Shown: positions 37,616 to 45,235 of the stretch, piece by piece
Layout: each line of letters opens with the position of its first letter
How positions within the stretch are numbered: position 1 is the stretch's first letter
NCBI GenBank assembly: GCA_016703155.1
Contig: JADJCP010000001.1
Coordinates: forward strand, 124,001-188,000
Origin: Hydrogenophilales bacterium
GTDB lineage: Bacteria; Pseudomonadota; Gammaproteobacteria; Burkholderiales; Thiobacillaceae
Length of the DNA: 64,000 bases
Direction: 5' to 3'
Translations under genes and position numbers: made by a program
Notes under the pieces: model-generated
Database searches by the model: none
The model's input: the letters and a program-made list of their open reading frames with translations, nothing else
What the model was told of the DNA's origin: nothing

Positions 37616-40002
37616 GGACACCAACGGCGGGTCCATGGCGCTACAGCATACTGGCGAGAGTCGCAATCGTGCTGATCGCCAGCTTTGCTCTGGTCAGCAT
37701 CGCGTCCATGCTGGCCACGATCAAGATTACCGAGGATCGCGAATATCGGGCCGCCCTCACCCGCCTGAATCAACTGCTGGACGCGGTCGAGGGCACGGTC
37801 AGTGCCGCCTGCTTCGTCAAGAACAACGCGCTGGCGGACGATGTTGCCCTGGGCCTCATGAAAAATTCGGATGTCCTCGCGGTAACGATTACCAGCGATC
37901 GGGAGACGCTGGCCCAACACATCCGGGCAAACGCCCACCCCGACCGTACGCTGGCGATCTCCCGGCTGGTGCATTCCCCTTTCGCCCCTGAAAAGGTGTT
38001 GGGTGAGATCGAATTGCTGCCGAATACCGCGCAGATCCAGCACGAAATCGATAAAGAAGTCCACCTTGCCGCCATGCAGCTTGGTGCGCTGCTGGCGCTG
38101 ACGGCGCTTGTGGTCATCGCGGTCATGCTGTTCGCCATCGTCCGCCCCATCAAGGCCATGTCCGACCGGCTGCATCGGATGAACGCAACGACGGGAGATC
38201 GCCTGAGGGTAAAAAAATGGCTCAAGAACACCGAGATCGGCCGTCTCGCCGAAGACGTCAACCAACTTGCCGCGCGCCTGGTTGCCGCACTCGACGAGGA
38301 ACATACCCTGCGGCTAAGACAGGAGACCGAGGAGAAAAAATATCACTCGATCTTCGAAAATGCCGAAAGCGGCATCTTCATCACCGACCATACCGGTCGG
38401 ATAACCTCCTGGAATCCCGCTTTCCAGCGAATCCTGGATTTGGCCGACGAAGATGCCGGTGGCACCACGATAACTCTCGCGGAACTGAACTGGGAAGCCC
38501 CCGAGCAGCTCGCCACACTGCTCCGGGAATGCACATTCAAAAGCCAGCCATGTACCCGGGATGTCGCCCTGATTCGGCCGGACGCTACGAGGTACTGGCT
38601 AAACATCGTCCTGAGCCCGATCGATGAAAATACCATGCAAGGCGTGGTCCACGACGTCACCGATCTGAAGGAGGCCGAAACCCGGGCCAAGCGCCTCGCC
38701 GTGACCGACACCCTGACCGGACTGGCCAATCGCCCCGGGCTGGAGCAACACATGTTCGACCTGGTCAAAACCGGGGCACAAGGATTCACACTGATCCTGG
38801 CCGACCTGGACAATTTCAAGCAGGTCAATGACGGTCTTGGTCTGCCAATCGGCGACGCCATCCTGAAAATCGCCACGGCGCGCCTAAGTAGTTGCGTCAA
38901 GAATCAGGACACCGTGGCGCGGATCTCCGCCGATCTGTTCGGCATCCTGCTACCCAACGTCACCCTCGGCGCGAACGCGGACAACATCGCCGTGCGTATC
39001 ATGGATGAACTGCGGCAGACGTATTTCATCGAAGGCTCGCCGATCAAGATGCAGGCCAGCCTGGGGATCACACTCTTCCCGAACGACGGCGACGATCCGC
39101 CCAGCCTGCTGCGTAACGCCGAACTCGCGCTGGATCGCGCCAAGGCTGGCGGCGGCAATGCCGTTGTCTTCTTCGATCCGACACTGGCGCAGGCCGCCGA
39201 ACAGCGTCGGCATATGGAAAACGATCTGCGCCTGGCCATCCAGAACCATCAGTTCGTCCTCTTCTACCAGCCCATCGTCGATTTGCCCGCGGACCGGCTG
39301 GCGGGCGCCGAAGCGTTGATTCGCTGGCGCCATCCGGAGCGCGGCATGATTGCCCCCGATGCCTTCATCCCGATTGCCGAGGCAACCGGACTGATCGACG
39401 AAATCGGCCTGTGGGTTCTGGAAACGGCGTGTCAACAACTGGCTGACTGGCAGCAACGCGGCCTGCGCCGCTACATTTCCCTGAACGTCTCGGGCCGGCA
39501 GATCCCCCGGGGGCTCCCACCGGAACATCTGGCCGAAGTCATGCGGCGCCATGGCGTCGATCCCACCGGCCTGGCTCTGGAGATCACCGAGGGCATCCTG
39601 ATGGCCGATGTTGAAAAGGCTCAGGCCTGGTTGAATGCAGTCCGCATCATGGGCTGCCGCATCTACCTCGACGATTTCGGCACGGGCTATTCTTCGCTAT
39701 CGTATTTGAAACGATTCCCGGTCGATACCCTGAAGGTCGACAAAAGCTTTGTCCGCGACATGAGCGACGACAGCAGCGACCGCACCCTGGTCGCCGCTGT
39801 CGTCGCCATGGCACGCAGCCTGGCCATGGACGTTGTCGCCGAAGGTGTCGAAAACGCCGCGCAACTGCGCCTCCTGCGCCAGATGGGCTGCCGCTATGCC
39901 CAGGGCTATTACTTCTCGCGGCCCTTGCCAATCGGTGATTTCGATACGCTCGCCGAACGCATCGACCTTGAGCTGAGCGAAGCCAGCCGCACCTACGCCT
40001 GA
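37612..40002 (+). CDS. Membrane c-di-GMP phosphodiesterase with degenerate GGDEF domain
   Basis: 796 residues. Two helices (about 13-35 and 150-175) flank a periplasmic domain of about 115 residues; then HAMP-like region, PAS (YHSIFENAESGIFITDHTG), GGDEF and EAL. The cyclase site is ruined: ARISADLFGI stands where RxGGDEF is expected, and the I-site Arg is Lys (KNQD). The EAL site is complete (EALIRW, SLNVSGRQ, LEITEG, YLDDFGTGYSS, LKVDKSFV, VVAEGVE, QGYYFSRP). So it should hydrolyse c-di-GMP, with the GGDEF domain perhaps a GTP-sensing regulator. It is coupled by overlap to the PstS-like gene. Confidence 0.9.
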   Translation: MRTPTAGPWRYSILARVAIVLIASFALVSIASMLATIKITEDREYRAALTRLNQLLDAVEGTVSAACFVKNNALADDVALGLMKNSDVLAVTITSDRETLAQHIRANAHPDRTLAISRLVHSPFAPEKVLGEIELLPNTAQIQHEIDKEVHLAAMQLGALLALTALVVIAVMLFAIVRPIKAMSDRLHRMNATTGDRLRVKKWLKNTEIGRLAEDVNQLAARLVAALDEEHTLRLRQETEEKKYHSIFENAESGIFITDHTGRITSWNPAFQRILDLADEDAGGTTITLAELNWEAPEQLATLLRECTFKSQPCTRDVALIRPDATRYWLNIVLSPIDENTMQGVVHDVTDLKEAETRAKRLAVTDTLTGLANRPGLEQHMFDLVKTGAQGFTLILADLDNFKQVNDGLGLPIGDAILKIATARLSSCVKNQDTVARISADLFGILLPNVTLGANADNIAVRIMDELRQTYFIEGSPIKMQASLGITLFPNDGDDPPSLLRNAELALDRAKAGGGNAVVFFDPTLAQAAEQRRHMENDLRLAIQNHQFVLFYQPIVDLPADRLAGAEALIRWRHPERGMIAPDAFIPIAEATGLIDEIGLWVLETACQQLADWQQRGLRRYISLNVSGRQIPRGLPPEHLAEVMRRHGVDPTGLALEITEGILMADVEKAQAWLNAVRIMGCRIYLDDFGTGYSSLSYLKRFPVDTLKVDKSFVRDMSDDSSDRTLVAAVVAMARSLAMDVVAEGVENAAQLRLLRQMGCRYAQGYYFSRPLPIGDFDTLAERIDLELSEASRTYA

Positions 40003-40053
40003 GCGACGCGATAACGGCTGCCGATTCCGCTTGTAGCGGTTATCCTTGAGGCC

Positions 40054-40964
40054 ATGAAGACCGGAATCCACCCTGCCCTGGAGCAAATCAACCGCGTCGT
40101 TCTCGGCAAGGAACGGCAAGTTCGACTCGCCATCGCCTGCCTGCTGGCGCGGGGCCATCTGCTCATCGAAGATGTCCCCGGGGTCGGCAAGACGACCTTG
40201 GCGCATACCCTGGCGCGCACCTTGGGTCTGGATTTCCATCGCATCCAGTTCACCAGCGATCTTCTACCCGCGGACATACTCGGCGTCGCCGTGTATCAGC
40301 GCGAAACCGGCGGATTCACGTTCCACCCTGGGCCAATCTTCGCGCAAGTGATTCTGGCCGACGAGATCAACCGTGCCAGCCCCAAGGCACAAAGCGCCCT
40401 GCTGGAGGCCATGGAAGAACGCCAGGTGAGTGTCGAAGGCGAAACCCGCCCCTGCCCGAGCCGTTCTTCGTCATCGCCACGCAAAACCCGACCGAGCAGA
40501 TAGGCGTCTTTCCCCTGCCGGAATCCCAGCTTGACCGTTTCCTGATGCGTATCCACCTCGGCTATCCGGATGCCGGCGCGGAACGCAATCTACTGCGCGG
40601 CAGCGACCGCCGTGACCTGCTTGAAACGCTGCATCCCGCGCTCACCCCCGAGATGTTTCTCGATGTACAGCGTCAGGTGAGTGCCATCAAAGTGACGGAT
40701 GCCCTCCTCGACTACCTGCAAGCCCTGCTCGCCGCGACGCGCGCCGATGAACATTTTGCGCAAGGCTTATCGCCGCGTGCCGGCCTGGCATTGAAGCACG
40801 CGGCTCAAGCCTGGGCTTACCTGGAAGGTCGGGACTTCGTCTTGCCTGAGGATATCCAGGCGGTGTTTCCGTCGGTAGCCGGCCACCGTCTGCAAGACGC
40901 TCAAGGGTTGTTACGCGGAGAGGAGGGCGTTAAGCGAATCATGGCCTCGGTAGCTATCCCCTGA
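40054..40964 (+). CDS. MoxR-family AAA+ ATPase (one frameshift)
   Basis: About 303 codons, full family length. Walker A is EDVPGVGKTTLAHTLA, Walker B VILADEINRASPKAQSALLEAM; after the break come PTEQIGVFPLPESQLDRF (sensor region) and the C-terminal lid with GLSPRAGLALKHAAQAWA. The break is at 40449-40452: CCCC should be CCCCC, restoring RPLPEPFFVIATQNP. MoxR ATPases act as chaperones for metal-centre or envelope proteins, typically beside DUF58 and TgpA genes; here those partners are 12 kb away at 52.7-55.6 kb. No other gene accompanies it. Confidence 0.87.
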
Positions 40965-40987
40965 AGGCCCGGCAAACCCATAGGCAA

Positions 40988-41019
40988 GAATAAACGTGGG
41001 CCTGATGCGCAGGCCCACG
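40988..41019 (-). terminator. Rho-independent terminator of the cytochrome c gene
   Basis: CGTGGGCCT (40995-41003) and AGGCCCACG (41011-41019) form a 9-bp GC-rich hairpin with a 7-base loop. On the minus strand it is followed by TTTATTCTT, so it terminates the minus-strand cytochrome gene, whose corrected stop is at 41035-41037. Confidence 0.72.
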
Positions 41020-41034
41020 GACGGTTGCCGGAGA

Positions 41035-41479
41035 TTACCAGGGAGCGACGGGCACGGCCGGATAAGCGGGGAAGGCCGGGAGAACATAGGGCACGGCGGA
41101 GGCCGCCGCCTGAGACTTCGCTTCATCGGCATCGGACTTGATATTGAACAGCGGCGAGGTGAACGCCGGCTTGCCGATCGACTTGATAATACGCGGTGAT
41201 ATCGCTGATCTCCTTTTCGTCGAAGAAGGCTACGGCCATGTTCATCATCGGATGCAGGATCTTGCCGGTCTTGTACTTCAGTGTCTTGATCTCCAGCTTG
41301 TCGGCGCTACGGCCGGCGAGTTGCAGTGTGTAGAAAATCCCGGGGTAGGTTTCGCTGCCGTGACAGGCAATACAGGCCGTCGCCTTCTGCTTGCCGACAA
41401 CGGGATCACCCGCCAGGACAGGGCTGGCGACAACAGCCAACGTGGTGGCGAACATGGACAGCAGGGCGGTTTTTTTCAT
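41035..41479 (-). CDS. Small monoheme cytochrome c with Pro-rich tail (one frameshift)
   Basis: About 148 codons. AGGAG lies seven bases before ATG 41479. A signal peptide (LLSMFATTLAVVASPVLA) is followed by CIACHG (heme c), SETYPGIFYTLQLAGR, HPMMNMAVAFFDEKEISDITAYY. As read the frame then runs to a stop at 41123, but removing one base near 41195 gives YYQSIGKPAF, the normal class I end, and continues to a Pro/Ala-rich tail (VPYVLPAFPAYPAVPVAPW) with a stop just before a terminator. That agreement is why I take the longer product. It is an electron carrier by family. It is divergent from the CarH-like regulator and shares its palindromic control region. Confidence 0.8.
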
Positions 41480-41548
41480 GACGATTCTCCTGATCGAGGA
41501 ACATTAATAAATAAGACAATTAGTGAACTCTAATATTTTAGCCGCCGC

Positions 41549-41574
41549 AAAAACCCCGGAGCAACCAACCGGGG
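41549..41574 (-). terminator. Terminator-like hairpin in the cytochrome c leader
   Basis: On the minus strand CCCCGG (41574-41569) pairs with CCGGGG (41559-41554) around a 9-base loop, followed by TTTTT (41553-41549). It lies upstream of the cytochrome ATG and downstream of the divergent promoter, so it could cause premature termination of that transcript. The 6-bp stem is short. Confidence 0.45.
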
Positions 41575-41639
41575 ACTCTGCCAATACGGCAAACATGTCG
41601 ATGTAATCTAATGACAACAACGTCCGAAAAGACACGTAT

Positions 41640-41681
41640 ATTATACACATTTATTGTACATGAACAATAAATGTGTATAAT
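41640..41681. promoter_or_regulatory. Perfect 18+18 bp palindrome: divergent promoter/operator of the CarH-like regulator
   Basis: ATTATACACATTTATTGT (41640-41657) is followed by 6 bases and its exact reverse complement (41664-41681), ending six bases before the regulator ATG. The outer ends give TATAAT on both strands (41676-41681 plus, 41645-41640 minus), each 16 bases after a TTG-starting hexamer (TTGTAC plus, TTGTTC minus). The centre contains TGTACA and the flanks TATACA and TGTATA, like half-sites reported for LitR/PplR-type photoreceptor regulators. It is very probably the autoregulatory operator and the shared promoter region. Confidence 0.75.
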
Positions 41682-41687
41682 TTTTTC

Positions 41688-42638
41688 ATGAACGACAATT
41701 ACCCATCCGAACACTTTCCCATCCGCGAACTGGTCAAACGTACCGGCGTGAATGCCTCTACGCTGCGCGCCTGGGAGAATCGGCACGGCCTGATCGTGCC
41801 CGCGCGAACGCACTCCGGACACCGGCTCTATAGTGAAAAAGATGTACAACGCGTACGTCGCTTGCAGGAATTACTTGCGCAAGGACTCAGCCTGAACGAA
41901 ATTGCGGATGTCCTGGAATCCGGGAACGACGTTCAGCCGGCAACGGCTACGCCGAGCACCCAGACAAACTGGCAGGGTTATTTCATCGAAACGCTGCGTG
42001 CCCTGGAAGATTTCAGCACCGAGCGCCTCGATGCCTTGTACAACGAAGCCTGCGCGCTCTACCCGATCGACACCCTGACGCAGCACCTGCTTATCCCCGT
42101 GCTACAACACTTGGGCACCCGTTGGGACAGCCGCGAGTCCGGTATTGCCGAGGAGCATTTTTTCAGCGCCTGGCTGCGCAATAAACTGGGGGCTCGACTA
42201 CACCACAGCGCCGGCCTATCCAAGGGTAAATCATTAGTGCTCGCCTGCCTGCCGCACGAACATCATGAGATCGGCTTGCTGCTTTTTGCGCTCGGAGCGC
42301 TGCACCGGGGTTTCAGGGTGGTCTATTTGGGAACGAACGTACCCATCCGTCAGATCGTTCATGTCGTGCAAAAAGCCCATACCGCTGGCATCGTCCTATC
42401 GGGCCGCGATATCGTTGATCCCGCCCCACTTCTTGCCGACATCGCCTGGCTGAGCCATGCCTCGCGTCTGCCGCTCTTTGTCGGTAGTCATTTCGCCGTG
42501 CAAACCCATGACGCACTGATTCAACAGGGCGCCCTGCCCCTAGGCAACCACATCGGCAATGGCCTGAATCTTGTTGAGAGTTACCTGGCCAAACACGGGC
42601 AGCGGCGAGCGCGTCAGGACGCACGCCCGGTTCTCTGA
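41688..42638 (+). CDS. MerR-family B12-binding (CarH/LitR-like) photoreceptor regulator
   Basis: 316 residues. Residues 8-78 form a MerR helix-turn-helix (FPIRELVKRTGVNASTLRAW, HRLYSEKDVQRVRRLQ). Residues 95-165 form the four-helix cap with the Wx9EH signature of adenosylcobalamin photoreceptors (Trp146, Glu156, His157). The Rossmann-type B12 domain has ExHxxG (EHHEIG, lower-ligand His193) and VVYLGTNVP. In this family AdoB12-bound tetramers repress in the dark and light breaks them. The ATG abuts a perfect palindrome. Usual targets are carotenoid or photolyase genes; none is here, the divergent neighbour being a cytochrome c. Confidence 0.88.
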   Translation: MNDNYPSEHFPIRELVKRTGVNASTLRAWENRHGLIVPARTHSGHRLYSEKDVQRVRRLQELLAQGLSLNEIADVLESGNDVQPATATPSTQTNWQGYFIETLRALEDFSTERLDALYNEACALYPIDTLTQHLLIPVLQHLGTRWDSRESGIAEEHFFSAWLRNKLGARLHHSAGLSKGKSLVLACLPHEHHEIGLLLFALGALHRGFRVVYLGTNVPIRQIVHVVQKAHTAGIVLSGRDIVDPAPLLADIAWLSHASRLPLFVGSHFAVQTHDALIQQGALPLGNHIGNGLNLVESYLAKHGQRRARQDARPVL

Positions 42639-42677
42639 CAACAGGCTACGCGTGAGCGAATACAGACAAGGCGAAAT

Positions 42678-43097
42678 TCAGACTGCGCTTTTGCCAGCCA
42701 TCAAGGTCGTTGCCTGTTCTGGCCTTCGATATACCGTGCCGGTAAACAGAGCAACCAAGCCCGTGGGTGAGCTGATTTCCACCTGATACACCCCGGTCCT
42801 CCGTGTCAGGCTGATTTCACGCGCATACGCCTCCAGGCGATCGCCCGCTTGCGTCGCCTTGAAGTATTCCATGTGTGTCGACAAGGCCACGGCCAAGGCG
42901 CCATGCGAGTTGGAGGCAATCGCGAAGGCGGAATCAGCCAGGGAAAACAAGAAGCCGCCATGCGCCGAGCCGAAGCTGTTGAGATGCTCGGGCTTCAAGG
43001 TGCCCCAGACCCGAGCCTGACCGAGTGCTGGCACCTCGGCCTCGAAGCCGAGGTGACGCATGTAGGGATCCAGTTCGAAATCGAAGATGTCGCTCAC
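42678..43097 (-). CDS. paaI: PaaI-like hotdog thioesterase
   Basis: 139 residues. The hotdog-fold signature HLNSFGSAHGGFLFSLADSA includes the catalytic Asp and HGG segment of PaaI thioesterases; RRTGVYQVEISS completes the beta-sheet. PaaI releases CoA from stalled ring-hydroxylated phenylacetyl-CoA. Its ATG overlaps the stop of paaK by 4 bases, so the pairing with phenylacetate-CoA ligase supports the call. No phenylacetyl-CoA epoxidase (paaABCDE) genes are in the window. Confidence 0.85.
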   Translation of the reverse strand: MSDIFDFELDPYMRHLGFEAEVPALGQARVWGTLKPEHLNSFGSAHGGFLFSLADSAFAIASNSHGALAVALSTHMEYFKATQAGDRLEAYAREISLTRRTGVYQVEISSPTGLVALFTGTVYRRPEQATTLMAGKSAV

Positions 43098-44425
43098 GGG
43101 GCTTCTCGATCAACAATAGCGCGCTTGTCGGTCACACGCTTCGCCTTGCCCATGAAGCGTTCCAGTGTGCGTGGCGCGGCGAGTTCAATGGCGGCGCGAA
43201 TACCAGTGACGGTGAGGATCTCCCGGCCGATGCGTTCCTTGAGGATCTGCATGCGGTCCATTCGATCCGAGAGCAGTTCGGGAGCGACCTCGACGCGCAC
43301 GGTCATCTCGTCCAGGGTGGCCGGTCGGTCGACCTCGATCATGTAATGCGGCGTCGTGCCCTCGACCCGGAGCAGCGCCTCCTCGATCTGTGACGGGAAA
43401 ACATTGACCCCACGAATGATGAGCATGTCGTCGGTGCGCCCGGTGACCCGACTCATGCGCGCGGAGGTACGACCGCAGGCGCACGGCTCGCGCCAGATGC
43501 GGGCGATGTCCCGGGTACGGTAACGCAGCAGCGGCATGGCCTCCTTGGTCAGCGCCGTGAAGACGAGCTCACCCGGCTCGCCCTCGGGCACGGGCTCCAG
43601 GGTTTCCGGATCGAGGCACTCGACAAGGAAGTGGTCCTCCTGGATATGCATGCCGTTACGCGCCGCGCACTCGCCGCTGACGCCCGGGCCGATGACTTCG
43701 GACAGGCCATAGTTGTTGAAAGCCAGCAGATCGAGTTCGGCCTCGATTTGCTGGCGCATCGCCTCGGTCCAGGGTTCGGCACCGAAGTGGGCGAACTTCA
43801 GGGGCCGGCGCGGGTCGATGCCCAGCTCGCGCGCCGTTTCGGCAATGGTCAGGGCATAACTTGGCGTGCACACCAGCACCTCGCTGCCTAGGTCCTGCAT
43901 CAGTTCGATCTGCCGCCGTGTGTTGCCCGAGGCGATGGGAATGATCGTGGCACCGACATACTCGATGCCGTAATGCAGGCCAAAGCCGCCGGTGAACAGG
44001 CCGTAGCCGAAGGCTACCTGGACCGTATGTTCGGGCCTCAGGCCGCCCGAGACCAGGAAACGGGCGCAGAGATTGGCCCATAGCCGCAAATCGGCCTGAC
44101 TGTAGGCAACAAAGGTGGGCGTACCGGTCGTGCCCGATGAGCCGTGGATGCGCGCCAGCTTCTCGCGCGGCAAGGTGATGAAGCCGAGCGGGTGATAGCG
44201 GCGCAGATCGGCCTTGGTGGTGAAGGGCAGCCGGCGAATGTCGTCCAGACCGTGGATGGCGTTCGCAGACAGACCGCGCAGGGCGAAGGCATCGCGGTAG
44301 AACGGCACGTGCGCGACGCGCTCGACGACCTGACGCAGGCGGGTCAGCTGTAAGGCCTCCAGCTCGGCGCGCGGCAGGCATTCCTCGGCATCAAGGATAC
44401 GGTTTTCGGTGACGAAGGCAGTCAT
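43094..44425 (-). CDS. paaK: Phenylacetate-CoA ligase (copy 1)
   Basis: 443 residues, normal PaaK length. The AMP-binding signature is RIHGSSGTTGTPTFVAYS; later come GYGLFTGGFGLHYG, NNYGLSEVIGPGVSGEC, LLRYRTRDIARI and the C-terminal MLIIRGVNVFPSQIEEALL and RFMGKAKRVTDKR with the catalytic Lys. It activates phenylacetate or a related aryl acid with ATP and CoA. About 46% of positions look shared with the second copy at 45.2-46.6 kb by eye, so the two probably differ in substrate. PaaI follows in the same operon. Confidence 0.9.
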   Translation of the reverse strand: MTAFVTENRILDAEECLPRAELEALQLTRLRQVVERVAHVPFYRDAFALRGLSANAIHGLDDIRRLPFTTKADLRRYHPLGFITLPREKLARIHGSSGTTGTPTFVAYSQADLRLWANLCARFLVSGGLRPEHTVQVAFGYGLFTGGFGLHYGIEYVGATIIPIASGNTRRQIELMQDLGSEVLVCTPSYALTIAETARELGIDPRRPLKFAHFGAEPWTEAMRQQIEAELDLLAFNNYGLSEVIGPGVSGECAARNGMHIQEDHFLVECLDPETLEPVPEGEPGELVFTALTKEAMPLLRYRTRDIARIWREPCACGRTSARMSRVTGRTDDMLIIRGVNVFPSQIEEALLRVEGTTPHYMIEVDRPATLDEMTVRVEVAPELLSDRMDRMQILKERIGREILTVTGIRAAIELAAPRTLERFMGKAKRVTDKRAIVDREAP

Positions 44426-44454
44426 GGTGAGGTGTCCAGCAAACTCAAGCCTAA

Positions 44455-44775
44455 TTCAGGCACCATCCCCCTTTGCAAAAGGGGAATGAGGGGGATTTAG
44501 CGGTCGTGGCAGCCCCGAGCGACGTAGAAATCCCCCCTGCCCCCCCTTTTTCAAAGGGGGGAAATACGTCGGCGCCGGGGAACGGGCAGGTGCCTTCGGC
44601 GAATGCGGCGGTGACGAGCAGCTTGGCTGAAATCTGGCACCCTCCCCCTTTGCAAAAGGGGGAATGAGGGGGATTTAGCGGCCGTAGCCTCCGCAACCCA
44701 CGTCGAAATCTCTGATCAAGCCCTACCCTTCGGGACCCTCGCCCACCTTTATAAAAGAGGGGGAACACGCTGGGG
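44455..44775. repeat. Intergenic palindromic repeats (CCCCCTTT-AAAGGGGG type)
   Basis: This 373-base gap holds no gene. Units at 44460-44505 and 44637-44685 are nearly identical: CCCCCTTTGCAAAAGGGG, GAATGAGGGGGATTTAGCGG and a CGTGG/CGTAG tail, each followed by a CGACGTAGAAATC or CACGTCGAAATC segment. A third palindrome at 44521-44570 is flanked by GACGTA and TACGTC, and a fourth, weaker one (CCCACCTTTATAAAAGAGGGGG-like) lies at 44733-44765. Such GC-armed repeats are common in extragenic DNA of several proteobacteria; they can fold in RNA and may act as terminators or mobile MITE-like units. Confidence 0.72.
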
Positions 44776-44798
44776 CAATGCATCGCGCGCGGCACGCT

Positions 44799-45224
44799 TC
44801 AGAACAATTCGCTGTCGGTCACCACACCCAGATTTTCGCGATTCAGCACCGCCATGGCGGCATCCGGATCCTCGAAACGGAAGATCAGCACGGCCCGGCC
44901 GTTGCGGCGCAAACAGAAGGCGTACATGTATTCGATGTTGATGCCCGCCTGTGCCAGGGTTTCCAGCATGGTTACCAGACCGCCCGGTTCGTCGGGTACG
45001 TCGATGGCGACGACATCGCTGACGTTGACCACCCAGCCGTCCTTTTCCAGAGCCGCTTTGGCCTGCTGCCATTCCTTCAGGACCAGACGCAGGATGCCGA
45101 ACTGCTCGGTATCGGCAAGGGATATGCTGACCAAGTTGATACCCGCCGTGGCCAGCGTCTTGAGTGGCTCGGCGAGACTGCCCGGACGATTTTCCAGGAA
45201 GACGGATAACTGCGGAAGTTTCAT
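44799..45224 (-). CDS. ACT-domain protein (two tandem ACT domains)
   Basis: 141 residues made of two ACT repeats: QLSVFLENRPGSLAEPLKTL with AGINLVSISLADT, then VPDEPGGLVTMLETLAQAGI with NIEYMYAFCLRR. ACT domains bind amino acids. Small stand-alone ACT proteins commonly lie between phenylacetate-CoA ligase and indolepyruvate oxidoreductase genes, as here, so sensing of an aromatic amino acid for this pathway is a reasonable guess. It starts 11 bases after the second paaK in the same direction. Confidence 0.87.
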   Translation of the reverse strand: MKLPQLSVFLENRPGSLAEPLKTLATAGINLVSISLADTEQFGILRLVLKEWQQAKAALEKDGWVVNVSDVVAIDVPDEPGGLVTMLETLAQAGINIEYMYAFCLRRNGRAVLIFRFEDPDAAMAVLNRENLGVVTDSELF

Positions 45225-45235
45225 GTGACGGTCTC

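Noticed and set aside
41640..41681. Palindrome as a transcription terminator
   Set aside because: Arms are AT-rich and the element abuts the regulator start codon; promoter/operator fits better.
44455..44775. CRISPR array
   Set aside because: Repeats are few, palindromic over their whole length, irregularly spaced and differ in sequence; no cas genes.
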